A stretch of DNA of 64,000 nucleotides from the NCBI GenBank assembly GCA_944474755.1, contig OX104119.1, forward strand, positions 87,734,896 through 87,798,895, given 5' to 3'. Both the position numbers and the translations under genes were made by a program. Each line of letters starts with the position of its first letter. Position 1 is the first letter of the stretch. The stretch comes from Limnoperna fortunei (taxonomy: Eukaryota; Mollusca; Bivalvia; Mytilida; Modiolidae). Shown piece by piece: positions 13,930 to 26,200 of this stretch. A model generated the notes under the pieces. That model ran no database searches. It had not been told where the DNA came from and saw nothing but the letters and a program-made list of their open reading frames with translations.

Positions 13930-14215
13930 GTGTCAGTAAACAATACAACAGAAACTAAAACTTTCAGCCAGCAACGGAAATTTAAATACATTCTAGCAAC
14001 AATAAAACTTAAACTGTCAGTGAACAATAAAACAGAAACTAAATCTTTCAGCCAGCAATCAAACGAAACTTAAATTCTAGCAACAATAAAACTGAAACTA
14101 TCAGTGAATAATAAAACAGAAACTAAATCTTTCAGCCAGCAATCAAACGAAACTTTAATTCTAGCAACAATAAAACTGAAACTGTCAGGGAACAATAAAA
14201 CTGAAACTGCCAAAT
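13930..14215. repeat. 84-bp tandem repeat, about 3.4 copies
   Basis: Landmark ttctagcaacaataaaact recurs at 13991, 14075 and 14159 (period 84). Each unit also has tttcagccagcaa and caataaaacagaaact. Degenerate aacaataaaact echoes run on to about 14365. It starts where the 39-bp array ends. Confidence 0.9.
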
Positions 14216-14577
14216 TGCCTGACAAAGAAAACTTATACAGTGAAACCGCTTGATAAAAATCTAACTAAAAGAGTTAAATGGCTTGACGACAATACAACTA
14301 AAACTGTTAAACTGCACGCAGACAATAAAACTAAACTGTTTAAGAGTGCCCTCCAACAATAAAGAAAAGCTTTTAAACATCAACCCTCCCCACCCAAGCA
14401 TTTTCTATGTGTGCGGAAAATGTCATCAAAGTACAATTATAAAATAGGCACCAAATGTAAACTCGTTTTAAAATCGTAATGTTGTCTTAGTTTGATCGAA
14501 TGATATAGCTGAAAAATTGCTGAAACTAACTAAAATACCATGCATTAACCAAACACAACCAATATAGGATAATGTCA
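14216..14577. other. non-coding spacer with degenerate repeat echoes
   Basis: Contains decayed caataaaact motifs to about 14365, then AT-rich sequence. No gene or RNA seen. Confidence 0.5.
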
Positions 14578-14681
14578 CGTGACCTCGGTGTCTGAGTGGT
14601 TAATCTAGTTAGTCATAAACTATTGATCACAGAAGTTTCAAGACTGAGGTTGAAAGTTCAAGTCGTACTGAGGCAGGGTAT
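14578..14681 (+). mobile_element. SINE head, tRNA-derived, truncated by the 65-bp array
   Basis: It begins gacctcggtgtctgagtgg, with an A-box-like tgtctgagtgg at 14589-14599, then gttagtcat, tattgatcac and a degenerate B box (gttcaagtc near 14655). This order matches the tRNA-like head of the full-length SINE at 47770-48032. The 3' body is missing because the 65-bp repeats start directly after the head. It is too diverged for a working tRNA gene. Confidence 0.75.
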
Positions 14682-15840
14682 AGCCAACATCTGCTGAACA
14701 TTAACTGCTTTGTTACTATTGTACCAATGTGTACTACTACAGACACAGCCAACATCTGCTGAACATCAACTGCTTTGTTACTATTGTACCAATGTGTACG
14801 ACTACAGACACAGCCAACATCTGCTGAACATTAACTGCTTTGTTATTAATGTACCAATGTGTACTACTACAGACACAATCAACATCTGCTGAACATTAAC
14901 TGCTTTGTTATTATTGTACCAATGTGTACGACTACAGACACAGCCAACATCTGCTGAACATCAACTGCTTTGTTATTATTGCACCAATGTGTACGACTAC
15001 AGACACAGCCAACATCTGCTGAACATCAACTGCATTGTTACTATTGTACCAATGTGTACGACTACAGACACAGCCAACATCTGCTGAACATCAACTGCAT
15101 TGTTACTATTGTACCAATGTGTACGACTACAGACACAGCCAACATCTGCTGAACATCAACTGCATTGTTATTATTGTACCAATGTGTAAGACTACAAACA
15201 CAGCCAACATCTGCTGAACATCAACTGCATTGTTACTATTGTACCAATGTGTACGACTACAGACACAGCCAACATCTGCTGAACATCAACTGCATTGTTA
15301 CTATTGTACCAATGTGTACTACTACAGACACAATCAACATCTGCTGAACATCAACTGCTTTGTTATTATTGTACTAATGTGTACTACTACAGACACAGCC
15401 AACATCTGCTGAACATCAACTGCTTTGTTACTATTGTACCAATATGTACGACTACAGACACAGCCAACATCTGCTGAACATCAACTGCATTGTTACTATT
15501 GTACCAATGTGTACGACTACAGAAACAACCAACATCTGCTGAACATCAACTGCTTTGTTACTATTGTACCAATGTGTACGACTACAGACACAGCCAACAT
15601 CTGCTGAACATCAACTGCTTTGTTACTATTGTACCAATGTGTACGACTACAGACACAGCCAACATCTGCTGAACATCAACTGCTTTGTTACTATTGTACC
15701 AATGTGTACGACTACAGACACAGCCAACATCTGCTGAACATCAACTGCTTTGTTACTATTGTACCAATGTGTACGACTACAGAAACAACCAACATCTGCT
15801 GAACATCAACTGCTTTGTTACTATTGTACCAATGTGTACG
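14682..15840. repeat. 65-bp tandem repeat, about 18 copies
   Basis: The unit runs from gccaacatctgctgaacatc through tgtaccaatgtgtacgacta and cagacaca. Copies are nearly identical, varying at a few sites (acgac/actac, ttactatt/ttattatt). Short 60-residue frames start in each unit only because every unit offers the same start and the frame closes after three. One diverged reverse-complement copy stands alone at 34329-34389. Confidence 0.96.
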
Positions 15841-15997
15841 CCATTTTTAAAGCACTCTAGGCTAATCAATACGTCTTAATAAATATGAAATATAATATAT
15901 ACAAATTAAAACAAATTTACACATTTTGTTATGTAATAACAAATCGTTCTTTAAACCAAAAATTTCGAGAGCAATTCGCTTGTTTAGTTTTATTATC

Positions 15998-16424
15998 GAG
16001 TGCGACGATTTAAGGATATAAATACAGTTTCGACCCTGCAAGCTTACTTAAGCAGAGTTTCGTCTGCTCATATAGAAACTTTGTTTAGTCTGACAGGACG
16101 CGTGAATTCAAGTTGTTTTATGTAGAGCCCAACGAACACCCAATCTTGTTAAATAAAGGTTTCTTATTTCATGATTTGTCAATTGTGTCAATATTTATAA
16201 AAATCGGTGTTTGGTTGTATATACCAATATGGGAAAGGGGTGCGCAATGTCTGGCTTGGGGGTTGGGTGTCGTTCGGATGGCACAAAATAAACAACGTAC
16301 AAACATGGCATCTGTTTAAAGATAATTCACCTTTAATAAGTTTTACTATAAATATAAATAAAATCTTGTTTGCAAATATGATTGCAGATAGTTTTCCCAA
16401 TCTTTGAATTCAGTACTTAGTGAT
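15998..16424. other. segment present only in the left inverted-repeat arm
   Basis: In the right arm, the homologue of tttagttttattatc (ending at 15997) is followed almost at once by the homologue of gctatgatgattattgg (from about 16427). About 428 bp are extra on the left. I see no terminal repeats, poly-A tail or coding domain. The short frames here (16113-16407) look random. It is an insertion on the left or a deletion on the right. Confidence 0.65.
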
Positions 16425-16966
16425 TGTGCTATGATGATTATTGGATACACCTATTACTGACCAGTGGTATATGATACCTATCCATTTTCATCAACAAACC
16501 AACTCACATAGTTACTACAAGCTGGAGGTTTGGTATGCCATACAACCTGGGTTAACCCATCATTTGTTTGAAATGCCTGTGTCAAGTCAGGACCATTGCT
16601 GTCGTTGCTATAAATTCTGATTGTTGGTTCTCGAGTTTGCCTGTGTCTTTGACTTTCATTTATTGATTGTCTGTTTTGACAGTTTCGGTGGTTTTCTGTT
16701 CTTTTTTATTACATTCACTAAATATCTTAATATAAAGTTCTAAAGAAACATTCGAAATGAAAAAATAGATTCTTATTCTTAGATAATACGGATGAAGTTC
16801 AACTTGGTGGATTTAGTACTAACGATCGCAAGCATAAAAAAAATAATGGCTGACATAATATAGAAAGAAATAATCGTGTCTCCATTATATGTTATACAAA
16901 GGAATTAGAGATGAATTGCCTTTTAGTCTTAAGCAGATACTTGAATTCATTGTATTCGGTTAATTC

Positions 16967-17999
16967 TCCTGGTACCCTTATCTTACCTTCCAACGATATC
17001 TAGTATTCCACGCCTGGTACCCTTGTCTTACCTTCCAACGATATCTAGTATTCCACGCCTGGTACCCTTATCTTACCTTCCAACGATATCTAGTATTCCA
17101 CGCCTGGTACCCTTGTCTTACCTTCCAACGATATTTAGTATACATCGCCTGGTACACTTATCTTACCTTCCAACGATATTTAGTATACCTCGCCTGGTAA
17201 CCTTATCTTACCTTCCAACGATATCTAGTATTCCTCGCCTGGTAACCTTATCTTACCTTCCAACGATATCTAGTATTCCTCGCCTGGTACCCTTATCTTA
17301 CCTTCCAACGATATCTAGTATTCTTCGCCTGGTAACCTTATCTTAGCTTCCAACGATATCTAGTATTCCTCGCCTGGTAACCTTATCTTACCTTCCAACA
17401 ATATCTAGTATTCCTCGCCTGGTACCTTATCTTACCTTCCAACGATATCTAGTATTCTTCGCCTGGTAACCTTATCTTACCTTCCAACGATATCTAGTAT
17501 TCCTCGCCTGGTAACCTTATCTTACCTTCCAACGATATCTAGTATTCCTCGCCTGGTACCCTTATTTTACCTTCCAACGATATCTAGTATTCCTCGCCTG
17601 GTAACCTTATCTTACCTTCCAACGATATCTAGTATTCCTCGCCTGGTAACCTTATCTTACCTTCCAACGATATCTAGTATTCCTCGCCTGGTAACCTTAT
17701 CTTACCTTCCAACGATATCTAGTATTACTCGCCTGGTACCCTTATCTTACCTTCCAACGATATCTAGTATTCCTCGCCTGGTAACCTTATTTTACCTTCC
17801 AACGATATCTAGTATTCCTCGCCTGGTACACTTATCTGACCTTCCAACGATATCTAGTATTCCTCGCCTGGTACACTTATCTTACCTTCCAACGATATCT
17901 AGTATTCCTCGCCTGGTACACTTATCTTACCTTCCAACGATATCTAGTATTCCTCGCCTGGTACACTTATCTTACCTTCCAAAGATATTAAGTATTCTG
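16967..17999. repeat. 45-bp tandem repeat, about 23 copies
   Basis: The unit is ctggtacccttatcttacct, tccaacgatatctagtattc, ctcgc. As 45 is 15 codons, one stretch (17023-17346) stays open with the repeat SYLPTISSIPRLVPL; single-base indels close it afterwards, so it is not called as a gene. The right arm of the inverted repeat holds only about three units (33475-33604). Confidence 0.96.
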
Positions 18000-18119
18000 T
18001 ATTTTGGTGCACACAAAAAAGTGAAAGGACCAGTTGATTGACTTTTTAATGTTGCGTCCTCAGCATCTTAGCAGCATATATCTACTTGTAAATTCTTTGG
18101 TTTGATCCAACGTTGTCAA

Positions 18120-18365
18120 TGCCCCATTAACAGCTGAGTTGTTCTACTATTTATTTTACCGGCTTACGTTTTAACAATGAGGTTTCGAGCCTTACTGTGG
18201 ACAAAGTGCGCTCGACTCCAACCTTAATCATCAAGGATTTTCTTCCTTTTTCCTGCCTGGCTTTTTCTCCGGATACTGCTGCTTTTTCCCACAATAAATC
18301 TGAACAATGTGAACAACAGCTAACAATTCAATGAAAGTGGTGCTAACCACATTCAAGTTAATAAA
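18120..18365 (+). mobile_element. degenerate SINE relic in the left arm
   Basis: It contains a B-box-like gaggtttcgagcc, then gctcgactccaaccttaatc, a ctttttctccggatactgct segment and cccacaataaat. The order matches the body of the SINE at 47770-48032 (cgactccaatcttaat, ttctccgggtactccggctt, cccaataaac). Its head is hard to see. The same relic occurs inverted at 33120-33340, so insertion predates formation of the two arms. Confidence 0.65.
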
Positions 18366-18843
18366 ACTACGTGTTCACGAAGTGTAGACTGAAGCTGTAT
18401 AAGTTAAATGCTCGAACTTTTAGAGAAATAGTTACTAACTCAAAATTTCTCTTGTTGATCTTTCATAAAAGAAATATGTACATTCGCTGATCGCACAAAA
18501 CTTAGCAAATAAAGTAATTTCTATATAGTTCACATGGTTGGTGTTTGTTAAAAGTTTGGTTGTTTTTTGTACATGTATTCATGCGACAAGAATCTACAGT
18601 CCGTTTTTATTACATTATGCGTATTACATGTCTTTTTGTCTTAATGTCTGGAGTTAGGAAGTAAACGCCAAATAAGCAATGTATCAACCAGGTAATGATG
18701 AGAGCAGTACTGCGTGCTTAAATTGTTTGTTTCATTTGTACTGTCACACAGTGTTGGATTGTTATTGTGATAAAACGGACGTAAGGTTTAAATTTAAAAC
18801 ACATGTTGACATGACTGATATTATTTACGGGTTATTATTGTTG

Positions 18844-18995
18844 TAGCAAGCTGGAGTATCCATCCACAGGAAACCATATTTATATAGTGCCAGTAAGCTG
18901 TACCTGTCTAAGTAAGATGTAGCAAGCTGGGGTATCTATCCACAGGAAGCCATATTTATAGAGTGCCAGTAAGCTGTACCTGTCTAAGTAAGATA
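18844..18995 (-). repeat. two copies of the 76-bp satellite (left arm, reverse orientation)
   Basis: Exactly two 76-bp units, the reverse complement of the big satellite at 20285-32625, lie at the inner end of the left arm. After them the sequence is unique (gcaacactcgattaattgg). They show that the left arm reaches the same satellite as the right arm. Confidence 0.93.
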
Positions 18996-19132
18996 TATTG
19001 CAACACTCGATTAATTGGATTCGATTCAAAGTCTTTTATAAATTGTTGGTTGCATTGCACCCGTCTTTAGCAGAGAAGGAGCAAGTTCCAATCGTGTTTT
19101 AGATTTGGCCTGATACGAAATAGACACATGAT

Positions 19133-19672
19133 CTCCATTTCATTCCACGGGGGGGGGGGGGGGGTAACTTGGTAGTTTTTAGGGTGGGGATGTGCCATTT
19201 TTGATTTGAATTCAATAAGCATATTTATATAAAATTTCCCATTTTCATGACCCATATTTATATAAAATTCCCAATTTTCAGGACCCATATTTATATAAAA
19301 TTTCAATTTTCATGACCCATATTTATATAAAATGAACAATTTTCATACCCCATATTTATATTTAGTAAACTTAAAAGAAGGTCATATTTATATACACAAA
19401 ATGATAACATAGTGAAGAAGAAAACACAATGTCATTATTAAAATTACACTTTATTATATTATAAACATGACCCATATTTATATGAGACCAGATTTTTTTT
19501 CTATTAAGATAGATTAAAGATTAAAAAGCATACCCATTTTTATATAAGATTGTTGTAAAAACTATACCCATTTTTATATAAATTTTCAAGAAAAGCCTAC
19601 CCATATTTTTGGCACATATACATATACCTTTATATAGGAAGTTACCCCCCCCCCCCCCCCCGTGTTTCATTC
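19133..19672. repeat. AT-rich degenerate repeats bounded by inverted G-run/C-run ends
   Basis: The left end is cacg plus a long G run plus taactt (from 19147). The right end is its reverse complement, aagtta plus a C run plus cgtg (about 19640-19666). Between them are degenerate copies of cccatatttatataaaat spaced about 35-40 bp. The inverted ends resemble a mobile-element structure, but no target duplication or coding region is evident. Confidence 0.6.
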
Positions 19673-20084
19673 CAGACAAGCACCATCTTATTACTGTCGT
19701 TAAGCTCCATAGCATGTTGCCGAGACCGTGAACGGCTATTTTGTTGTATACATTTTGCTTTAATTTTTATGATACAGATAGAAAACAGACGGTTGTAACT
19801 ACTGTAGCAAATTGTAAACATAGGAAAACCGCAATCTTTGTCAATTAAGGATGTAGTCATCCTTAATTGACAAAGATTGCGGTTTTCCTATGTTTACAAT
19901 TTGCTACAGTAGTTACAACCGTCTGTTTTCTATCTGTATCATAAAAATTAAAGCAAAATGTATACAACAAAATAGCCGTTCACGGTCTCGGCAACATGCT
20001 ATGGAGCTTAACGACAGTAATAAGATGGTGCTTGTCTGGAATGAAACACGGGGGGGGGGGGGGTAACTTCCTATATAAAGGTAT
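19624..20084. repeat. perfect palindrome, about 225-bp arms, 8-bp loop
   Basis: The arm ending at 19851 (caattaagga) is followed by an 8-base loop, tgtagtca (19852-19859), and an exact reverse complement starting at 19860 (tccttaattg). Complementarity runs outwards to aaggtat at 20084, where the N gap begins. Only the homopolymer run differs in length. Such symmetry is typical either of a recent fold-back duplication or of an inverted chimeric read or assembly turn-around. Confidence 0.95.
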
Positions 20085-20284
20085 NNNNNNNNNNNNNNNN
20101 NNNNNNNNNNNNNNNNNNNNNNNNNNNNNNNNNNNNNNNNNNNNNNNNNNNNNNNNNNNNNNNNNNNNNNNNNNNNNNNNNNNNNNNNNNNNNNNNNNNN
20201 NNNNNNNNNNNNNNNNNNNNNNNNNNNNNNNNNNNNNNNNNNNNNNNNNNNNNNNNNNNNNNNNNNNNNNNNNNNNNNNNNNNN
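20085..20284. other. assembly gap, 200 N
   Basis: Exactly 200 unknown bases, a round figure suggesting a placeholder join between contigs rather than a measured distance. It lies between the palindrome and the 76-bp satellite, at the centre of the large inverted repeat. Confidence 0.99.
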
Positions 20285-23200
20285 ATATAGTTTCCTGTGG
20301 ATTGATACCCCAGCTTGCTACATCTTACTTAGACAGGTACAGCTTACTGGCACTATATAAATATGGCTTCCTGTGGATAGATACCCCAGCTTGCTACATC
20401 TTACTTAGACATGTACAGCTTACTGGCACTCTATAAATATGGCTTCTTGTGGATAGATACCTTAGCTTCCTACATCTTACTTAGGCAGGTACAGCTTACT
20501 GGCACTCTATAAATATGGCTTCCTGTGGATAGATACCCCATCTTGCTACATCTTACCTAGACAGGTACAGCTTACTGGCACTCTATAAACATGGCTTCCT
20601 GTGGATAGATACCCCAGGTTGCTACATCTTACTGAGACAGGTACAGCTTACTGGCACTCTATAAATATGGCTTCCTGTGGATAGATACCCCAGCTTGCTA
20701 CATCTTACTTAGACAGGTACAGCTTACTGGCACTCTATAAATATGGCTTACTGTGGATAGATACCCCAGCTTGTTACATCTTACTTAGACAGGTACAGCT
20801 TACTGGCACTCTATAAATATGGCTTCCTGTGGAAAGATACCCCAGCTTGCTACATCTCACTTAGACAGGTACAGCTTAATGGCACACTATAAATGTGGCT
20901 TCATGTGGATAGATACTCCAGCTTGCTACATCTTACTTAGACAGGTACAGCTTACTGGCACTATATAAATATGGCTTCCTGTGGATAGATACCCCAGCTT
21001 GCTACATCTTGCTTAGACAGGTACAGCTTACTGGCACTCTATAAATATGGCTTTCTGTGGATAGATACCCCAGCTTGCTACATCTTAGTTAGACAGGTAC
21101 AGCTTACTGGCACTCTATAAATATGGCTTCCTGTGGATAGATACCCCAGCTTGCTACATCTTACTTAGACAGGTACAGCTTACTGGCACTCTATAAATAT
21201 GGCTTCCTGTGGATAGATACCCCAGCTTGCTACATCTTACTTAGACAGGTACAGCTTACTGGCACTCTATAAATATGGCTTCCTGTGGATAGATACCCCA
21301 GCTTGCTACATCTTACTTAGACATGTACAGCTTACTGGCACTCTATAAATATGGCTTCTTGTGGATAGATACCCCAGCTTGCTACATCTTACTTAGACAG
21401 GTACAACTTACTGGCACTCTATAAATATGGCTTCCTGTGGATAGATACCCCAGCTTGCTACATCTTACTTAGACAGGTACAGCTTACTGGTACTCTATAA
21501 ATATGGCTTCCTGTGGATAGATACCCCAGCTTGCTACATCTTACTTAGACAGGTACAGCTTACTGGTACTCTATAAATATGGCTTCCTGTGGATAGATAC
21601 CCCAGCTTGCTACATCTTACTTAGACAGGTACAGCTTACTGGCACTCTATAAATATGGCTTCCTGTGGATAGACACCACAGCTTGCTACATCTTACTTAG
21701 ACAGGTACAGCTTACTGGCACTCTATAAATATGGCTTGCTGTGGATAGATACCCCAGCTTGCTACATCTTACTGACACAGGTACAGCTTACTGGCATTCT
21801 ATAAATATGGCTTCCTGTGGATAGATACTACAGCTTGCTACATCTTACTTAGAGAGGTACAGCTTACTGGCACTCTATAAATATGGCTTCCTGTGGATAG
21901 ATACCCCAGCTTGCTACATCTTACTGAGACAGGTACAGCTTACTGGCATTCTATAAATATGGCTTCCTGTGGATAGATACTACAGCTTGCTACATCTTAC
22001 TTAGAGAGGTACAGCTTACTGGCACTCTATAAATATGGCTTCCTGTGGATAGATACCCCAGCTTGCTACATCTTAATTAGACAGGTACAGCTTACTGGCA
22101 CTCTATAAATATGGCTTCCTGTGGATAGATACCCCAGCTTGCTACATCTTACTTAGACAGGTACAGCTTACTGGCACTCTATAAATATGGCTTCCTGTGG
22201 ATAGATACCCCAGCTTGCTACATCTTACTTAGACAGGTACAGCTTACTGGCACTCTATAAATATGGCTTCCTGTGGATAGATACCCCAGCTTGCTACATC
22301 TTACTTAGACAGGTACAGCTTACTGGCACTCTATAAATATGGCTTCCTGTGGATAGATACCCCAGCTTGCTACATCTTACTTAGACAGGTACAGCTTACT
22401 GGCACTCTATAAATATGGCTTCCTGTGGATAGATACCCCAGCTTGCTACATCTTACTTACACAGGTACAGCTTACTGGCACTCTATAAATATGGCTTCCT
22501 GTGGATAGATACCCCAGCTTGCTACATCTTACTTAGACAGGTACAGCTTACTGGCACTCTATAAATATGGCTTCCTGTGGATAGATACCCCAGCTTGCTA
22601 CATCTTACTTAGACAGGTACAGCTTACTGGCACTCTATAAATATGGCTTCCTGTGGATAGATACCCCAGCTTGCTACATCTTACTTAGACAGGTACAGCT
22701 TACTGGCACTCTATAAATATGGCTTCCTGTGGATAGATACCCCAGCTTGCTACATCTTACTTAGACAGGTACAGCTTACTGGCACTATATAAATATGGCT
22801 TCCTGTGGATAGATACCCCAGCTTGCTACATCTTACTGAGACAGGTACAGCTTACTGGCACTCTATAGATATGGCTTCCTGTGGATAGATACTACAGCTT
22901 GCTACATCTTACTTAGACAGGTACAGCTTACTGGCACTATATAAATATGGCTTCCTGTGGATAGATACCCAGCTTGCTACATCTTACTTAGACAGGTACA
23001 GCTTACTGGCACTATATAAATATGGTTTCCTGTGGATAGATACCCCAGCTTGCTACATCTTACTTAGACAGGTACAGCTTACTGGCACTATATAAATATG
23101 GCTTCCTGTGGATAGATACTCCAGCTTGCTACATCTTACTTAGACAGGTACAGCTTACTGGCACTCTATAAATATGGCTTCCTGTGGATAGATACCCCAG

Positions 23201-26200
23201 CTTGCTACATCTTACTTAGACAGGTACAGCTTACTGGCACTATATAAATATGGTTTCCTGTGGATAGATACCCCAGCTTGCTACATCTTACTTAGACAGG
23301 TACAGCTTACTGGCACTCTATAAATATAGTTTCCTGTGGATAGATACCCCAGCTTGCTACATCTTACTTAGACAGGTACAGCTTACTGGCACTCTATAAA
23401 TATGGCTTCCTGTGGATAGATACCCCAGCTTGCTACATCTTACTTAGACAGGTACAGCTTACTGGCACTCTATAAATATGGCTTCCTGTGGATAGATAAC
23501 CCAGCTTGCTACATCTTACTTAGACAGGTACAGCTTAATTGCACTCTATAAATATGGCTTCCTGTGGATAGATACCCCAGCTTGCTACATCTTACTTAGA
23601 CAGGTACAGCTTACGGGCACTCTATAAATATGGCTTCCTGTGGATAGATACCCCAGCTTGCTACATCTTACTTAGAGAGGTACAGCTTACTGGCACTCTA
23701 TAAATATGGCTTCCTGTGGATAGATACCCCAGCTTGCTACATCTTACTGAGACAGGTACAGCTTAATGGCACTCTATAAATATGGCTTCCTGTGGATAGA
23801 TACTACAGCTTACTACATCTTACTTAGACAGGTACAGCTTACTGGCACTCTATAAATATGGCTTCCTGTGGATAGATACTCCAGCTTGCTACATCTTACT
23901 TAGACAGGTACATTTTACTGGCACTATAAATATGGTTTCCTGTGGATAGATTTCCCAGCTTGCTACATCTTACTTAGACAAGTACAGCTTACTGGCACTC
24001 TATAAATGTGGCTTCCTGTGGATAGATACTCTAGCTTGCTACATCTTACTTAGACATGTACAGCTTACTGGCACTATATAAATATGGCTCCCTGTGGATA
24101 GATACCCCAGCTTGCTACATCTTACTTAGACAGGTACAGCTTACTGGCACTCTATAAATATGGCTTCCTGTGGATAGATACCCCAGCTTGCTACATCTTA
24201 CTTAGACAGGTACAGCTTACTGGCACTCTATAAATATGGCTTCCTGTGGATAGATACCCCAGCTTGCTACATCTTACTAAGACAGGTACAGCTTACTGGC
24301 ACTCTATAAATATGGCTTCCTGTGGATAGATACCCCAGCTTGCTACATCTTACTGAGACAGGTACAGCTTACTGGCACTCTATAAATATGGCTTCCTGTG
24401 GATAGATACTACAGCTTGCTACATCTTACTTAGACAGGTACAGCTTACTGGCACTCTATAAATATGGCTTCCTGTGGATAGATACTCCAGCTTGCTACAT
24501 CTTACTTAGACAGGTACAGCTTACTGGCATTCTATAAATATGGCTTCCTGTGGATAGATACTACAGCTTGCTACATCTTACTTAGACAGGTACAGCTTAC
24601 TGGCACTCTATAAATGTGGCTTCCTGTGGATAGATACTCTAGCTTGCTACATCTTACTTAGACAGGTACAGCTTACTGGCACTATATAAATATGGCTCCC
24701 TGTGGATAGATACCCCAGCTTGCTACATCTTACTAAGACAGGTACAGCTTACTGGCACTCTATAAATATGGCTTCCTGTGGATAGATACCCCAGCTTGCT
24801 ACATCTTAATGAGACAGGTACAGCTTACTGGCACTCTATAAATATGTCTTCCTGTGGATAGATACTCCAGCTTGCTTCATCTTACTTAGACAGGTACAGC
24901 TTACTGGCACTATATAAATATGGCTTCCTGTGGATAGATACCCCAGCTTGCTACATCTTACTTAGACAGGTACAGCTTACTGGCACTCTATAAATATGGC
25001 TTCCTGTGGATAGATACCCCAGCTTGCTACATCTTACTTAGATAGGTACAGCTTACTGGCACTCTATAAATATGGCTTCCTGTGGATAGATACCCCAGCT
25101 TGCTACATCTTACTTAGACAGGTACAGCTTACTGGCACTCTATAAATATGGCTTCCTGTGGATAGATACCCCAGCTTGCTACATCTTACTTAGACAGGTA
25201 CAGCTTACTGGCACTATATAAATATGGCTTCCTGTGGATAGATACCCCAGCTTGCTACATCTTACTTAGACAGGTACAGCTTACTGGCACTCTATAAATA
25301 TGGCTTCCTGTGGATAGATACCCCAGCTTGCTACATCTTACTTAGACAGGTACAGCTTATTGGCACTCTATAAATATGGCTTCCTGTGGATAGATACCCC
25401 AGCTTGCTACATCTTACTTAGACAGGTACAGCTTACTGGCACTCTATAAATATGGCTTCCTGTGGATAGATACCCCAGCTTGCTACATCTTACTTAGACA
25501 GGTACAGCTTACTGGCACTCTATAAATATGGCTTCCTGTGGATAGATACCCCAGCTTGCTACATCTTACTTACACAGGTACAGCTTACTGGCACTCTATA
25601 AATATGGCTTCCTGTGGATAGATACCCCAGCTTGCTACATCTTACTTAGACAGGTACAGCTTACTGGCACTCTATAAATATGGCTTCCTGTGGATAGATA
25701 CCCTAGCTTGCTACATCTTACTTAGACAGGTACAGCTTACTGGCACTCTATAAATATGGCTTCCTGTGGATAGATACCCCAGCTTGCTACATCTTACTTA
25801 GACAGGTACAGCTTACTGGCACTCTATAAATATGGCTTCCTGTGGATAGATACCCCAGCTTGCTACATCTTACTTAGACAGGTACAGCTTACTGGCACTA
25901 TATAAATATGGCTTCCTGTGGATAGATACCCCAGCTTGCTACATCTTACTGAGACAGGTACAGCTTACTGGCACTCTATAGATATGGCTTCCTGTGGATA
26001 GATACTACAGCTTGCTACATCTTACTTAGACAGGTATAGCTTACTGGCACTCTATAAATATGGCTTCCTGTGGATGGATACCCCAGCTTGCTACATCTTA
26101 CTTAGACAGGTACAGCTTACTGGCACTATATAAATATGGTTTCCTGTGGATAGATACCCCAGCTTGCTACATCTTACTTAGACAGGTACAGCTTACTGGC

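Larger units (their letters stand above)
5782..13930. repeat. 39-bp minisatellite with higher-order duplications, about 8.1 kb
   Basis: The basic unit is acaactgaccacataaacag plus gtctaatactgattaccat (39 bp). Because 39 is 13 codons, long open frames appear on both strands: 13-residue repeats such as MVISIRPVYVVSC on minus and NRSNTDYHTTDHI on plus. Frames break wherever shorter variants (23 and 38 bp, with atataaagaggt) intervene, mainly at 7410-8130, 9340-9880, 10620-11540 and 12760-13270. I therefore do not call a protein. The array contains large internal duplications, annotated separately. Confidence 0.96.
15776..18995 (+). repeat. large inverted repeat, left arm
   Basis: This sequence recurs in reverse complement at 32580-34389. 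Matching blocks in order are: the last 65-bp unit; 15845-15997; 16425-16966; the 45-bp array; 17999-18843; and the start of the 76-bp satellite. The junction gttattattgttgtagcaag is the same in both arms. The arms differ by scattered substitutions, small indels, array copy number, and a roughly 428-bp insertion present only on the left. Confidence 0.9.

Noticed and set aside
14710..15879. Series of 60-residue plus-strand frames
   Set aside because: Produced by the 65-bp period; not genes.
17023..17346. 107-codon frame with SYLPTISSIPRLVPL repeats
   Set aside because: 45-bp repeat by-product; closed by indels in neighbouring units and not kept in the other arm.
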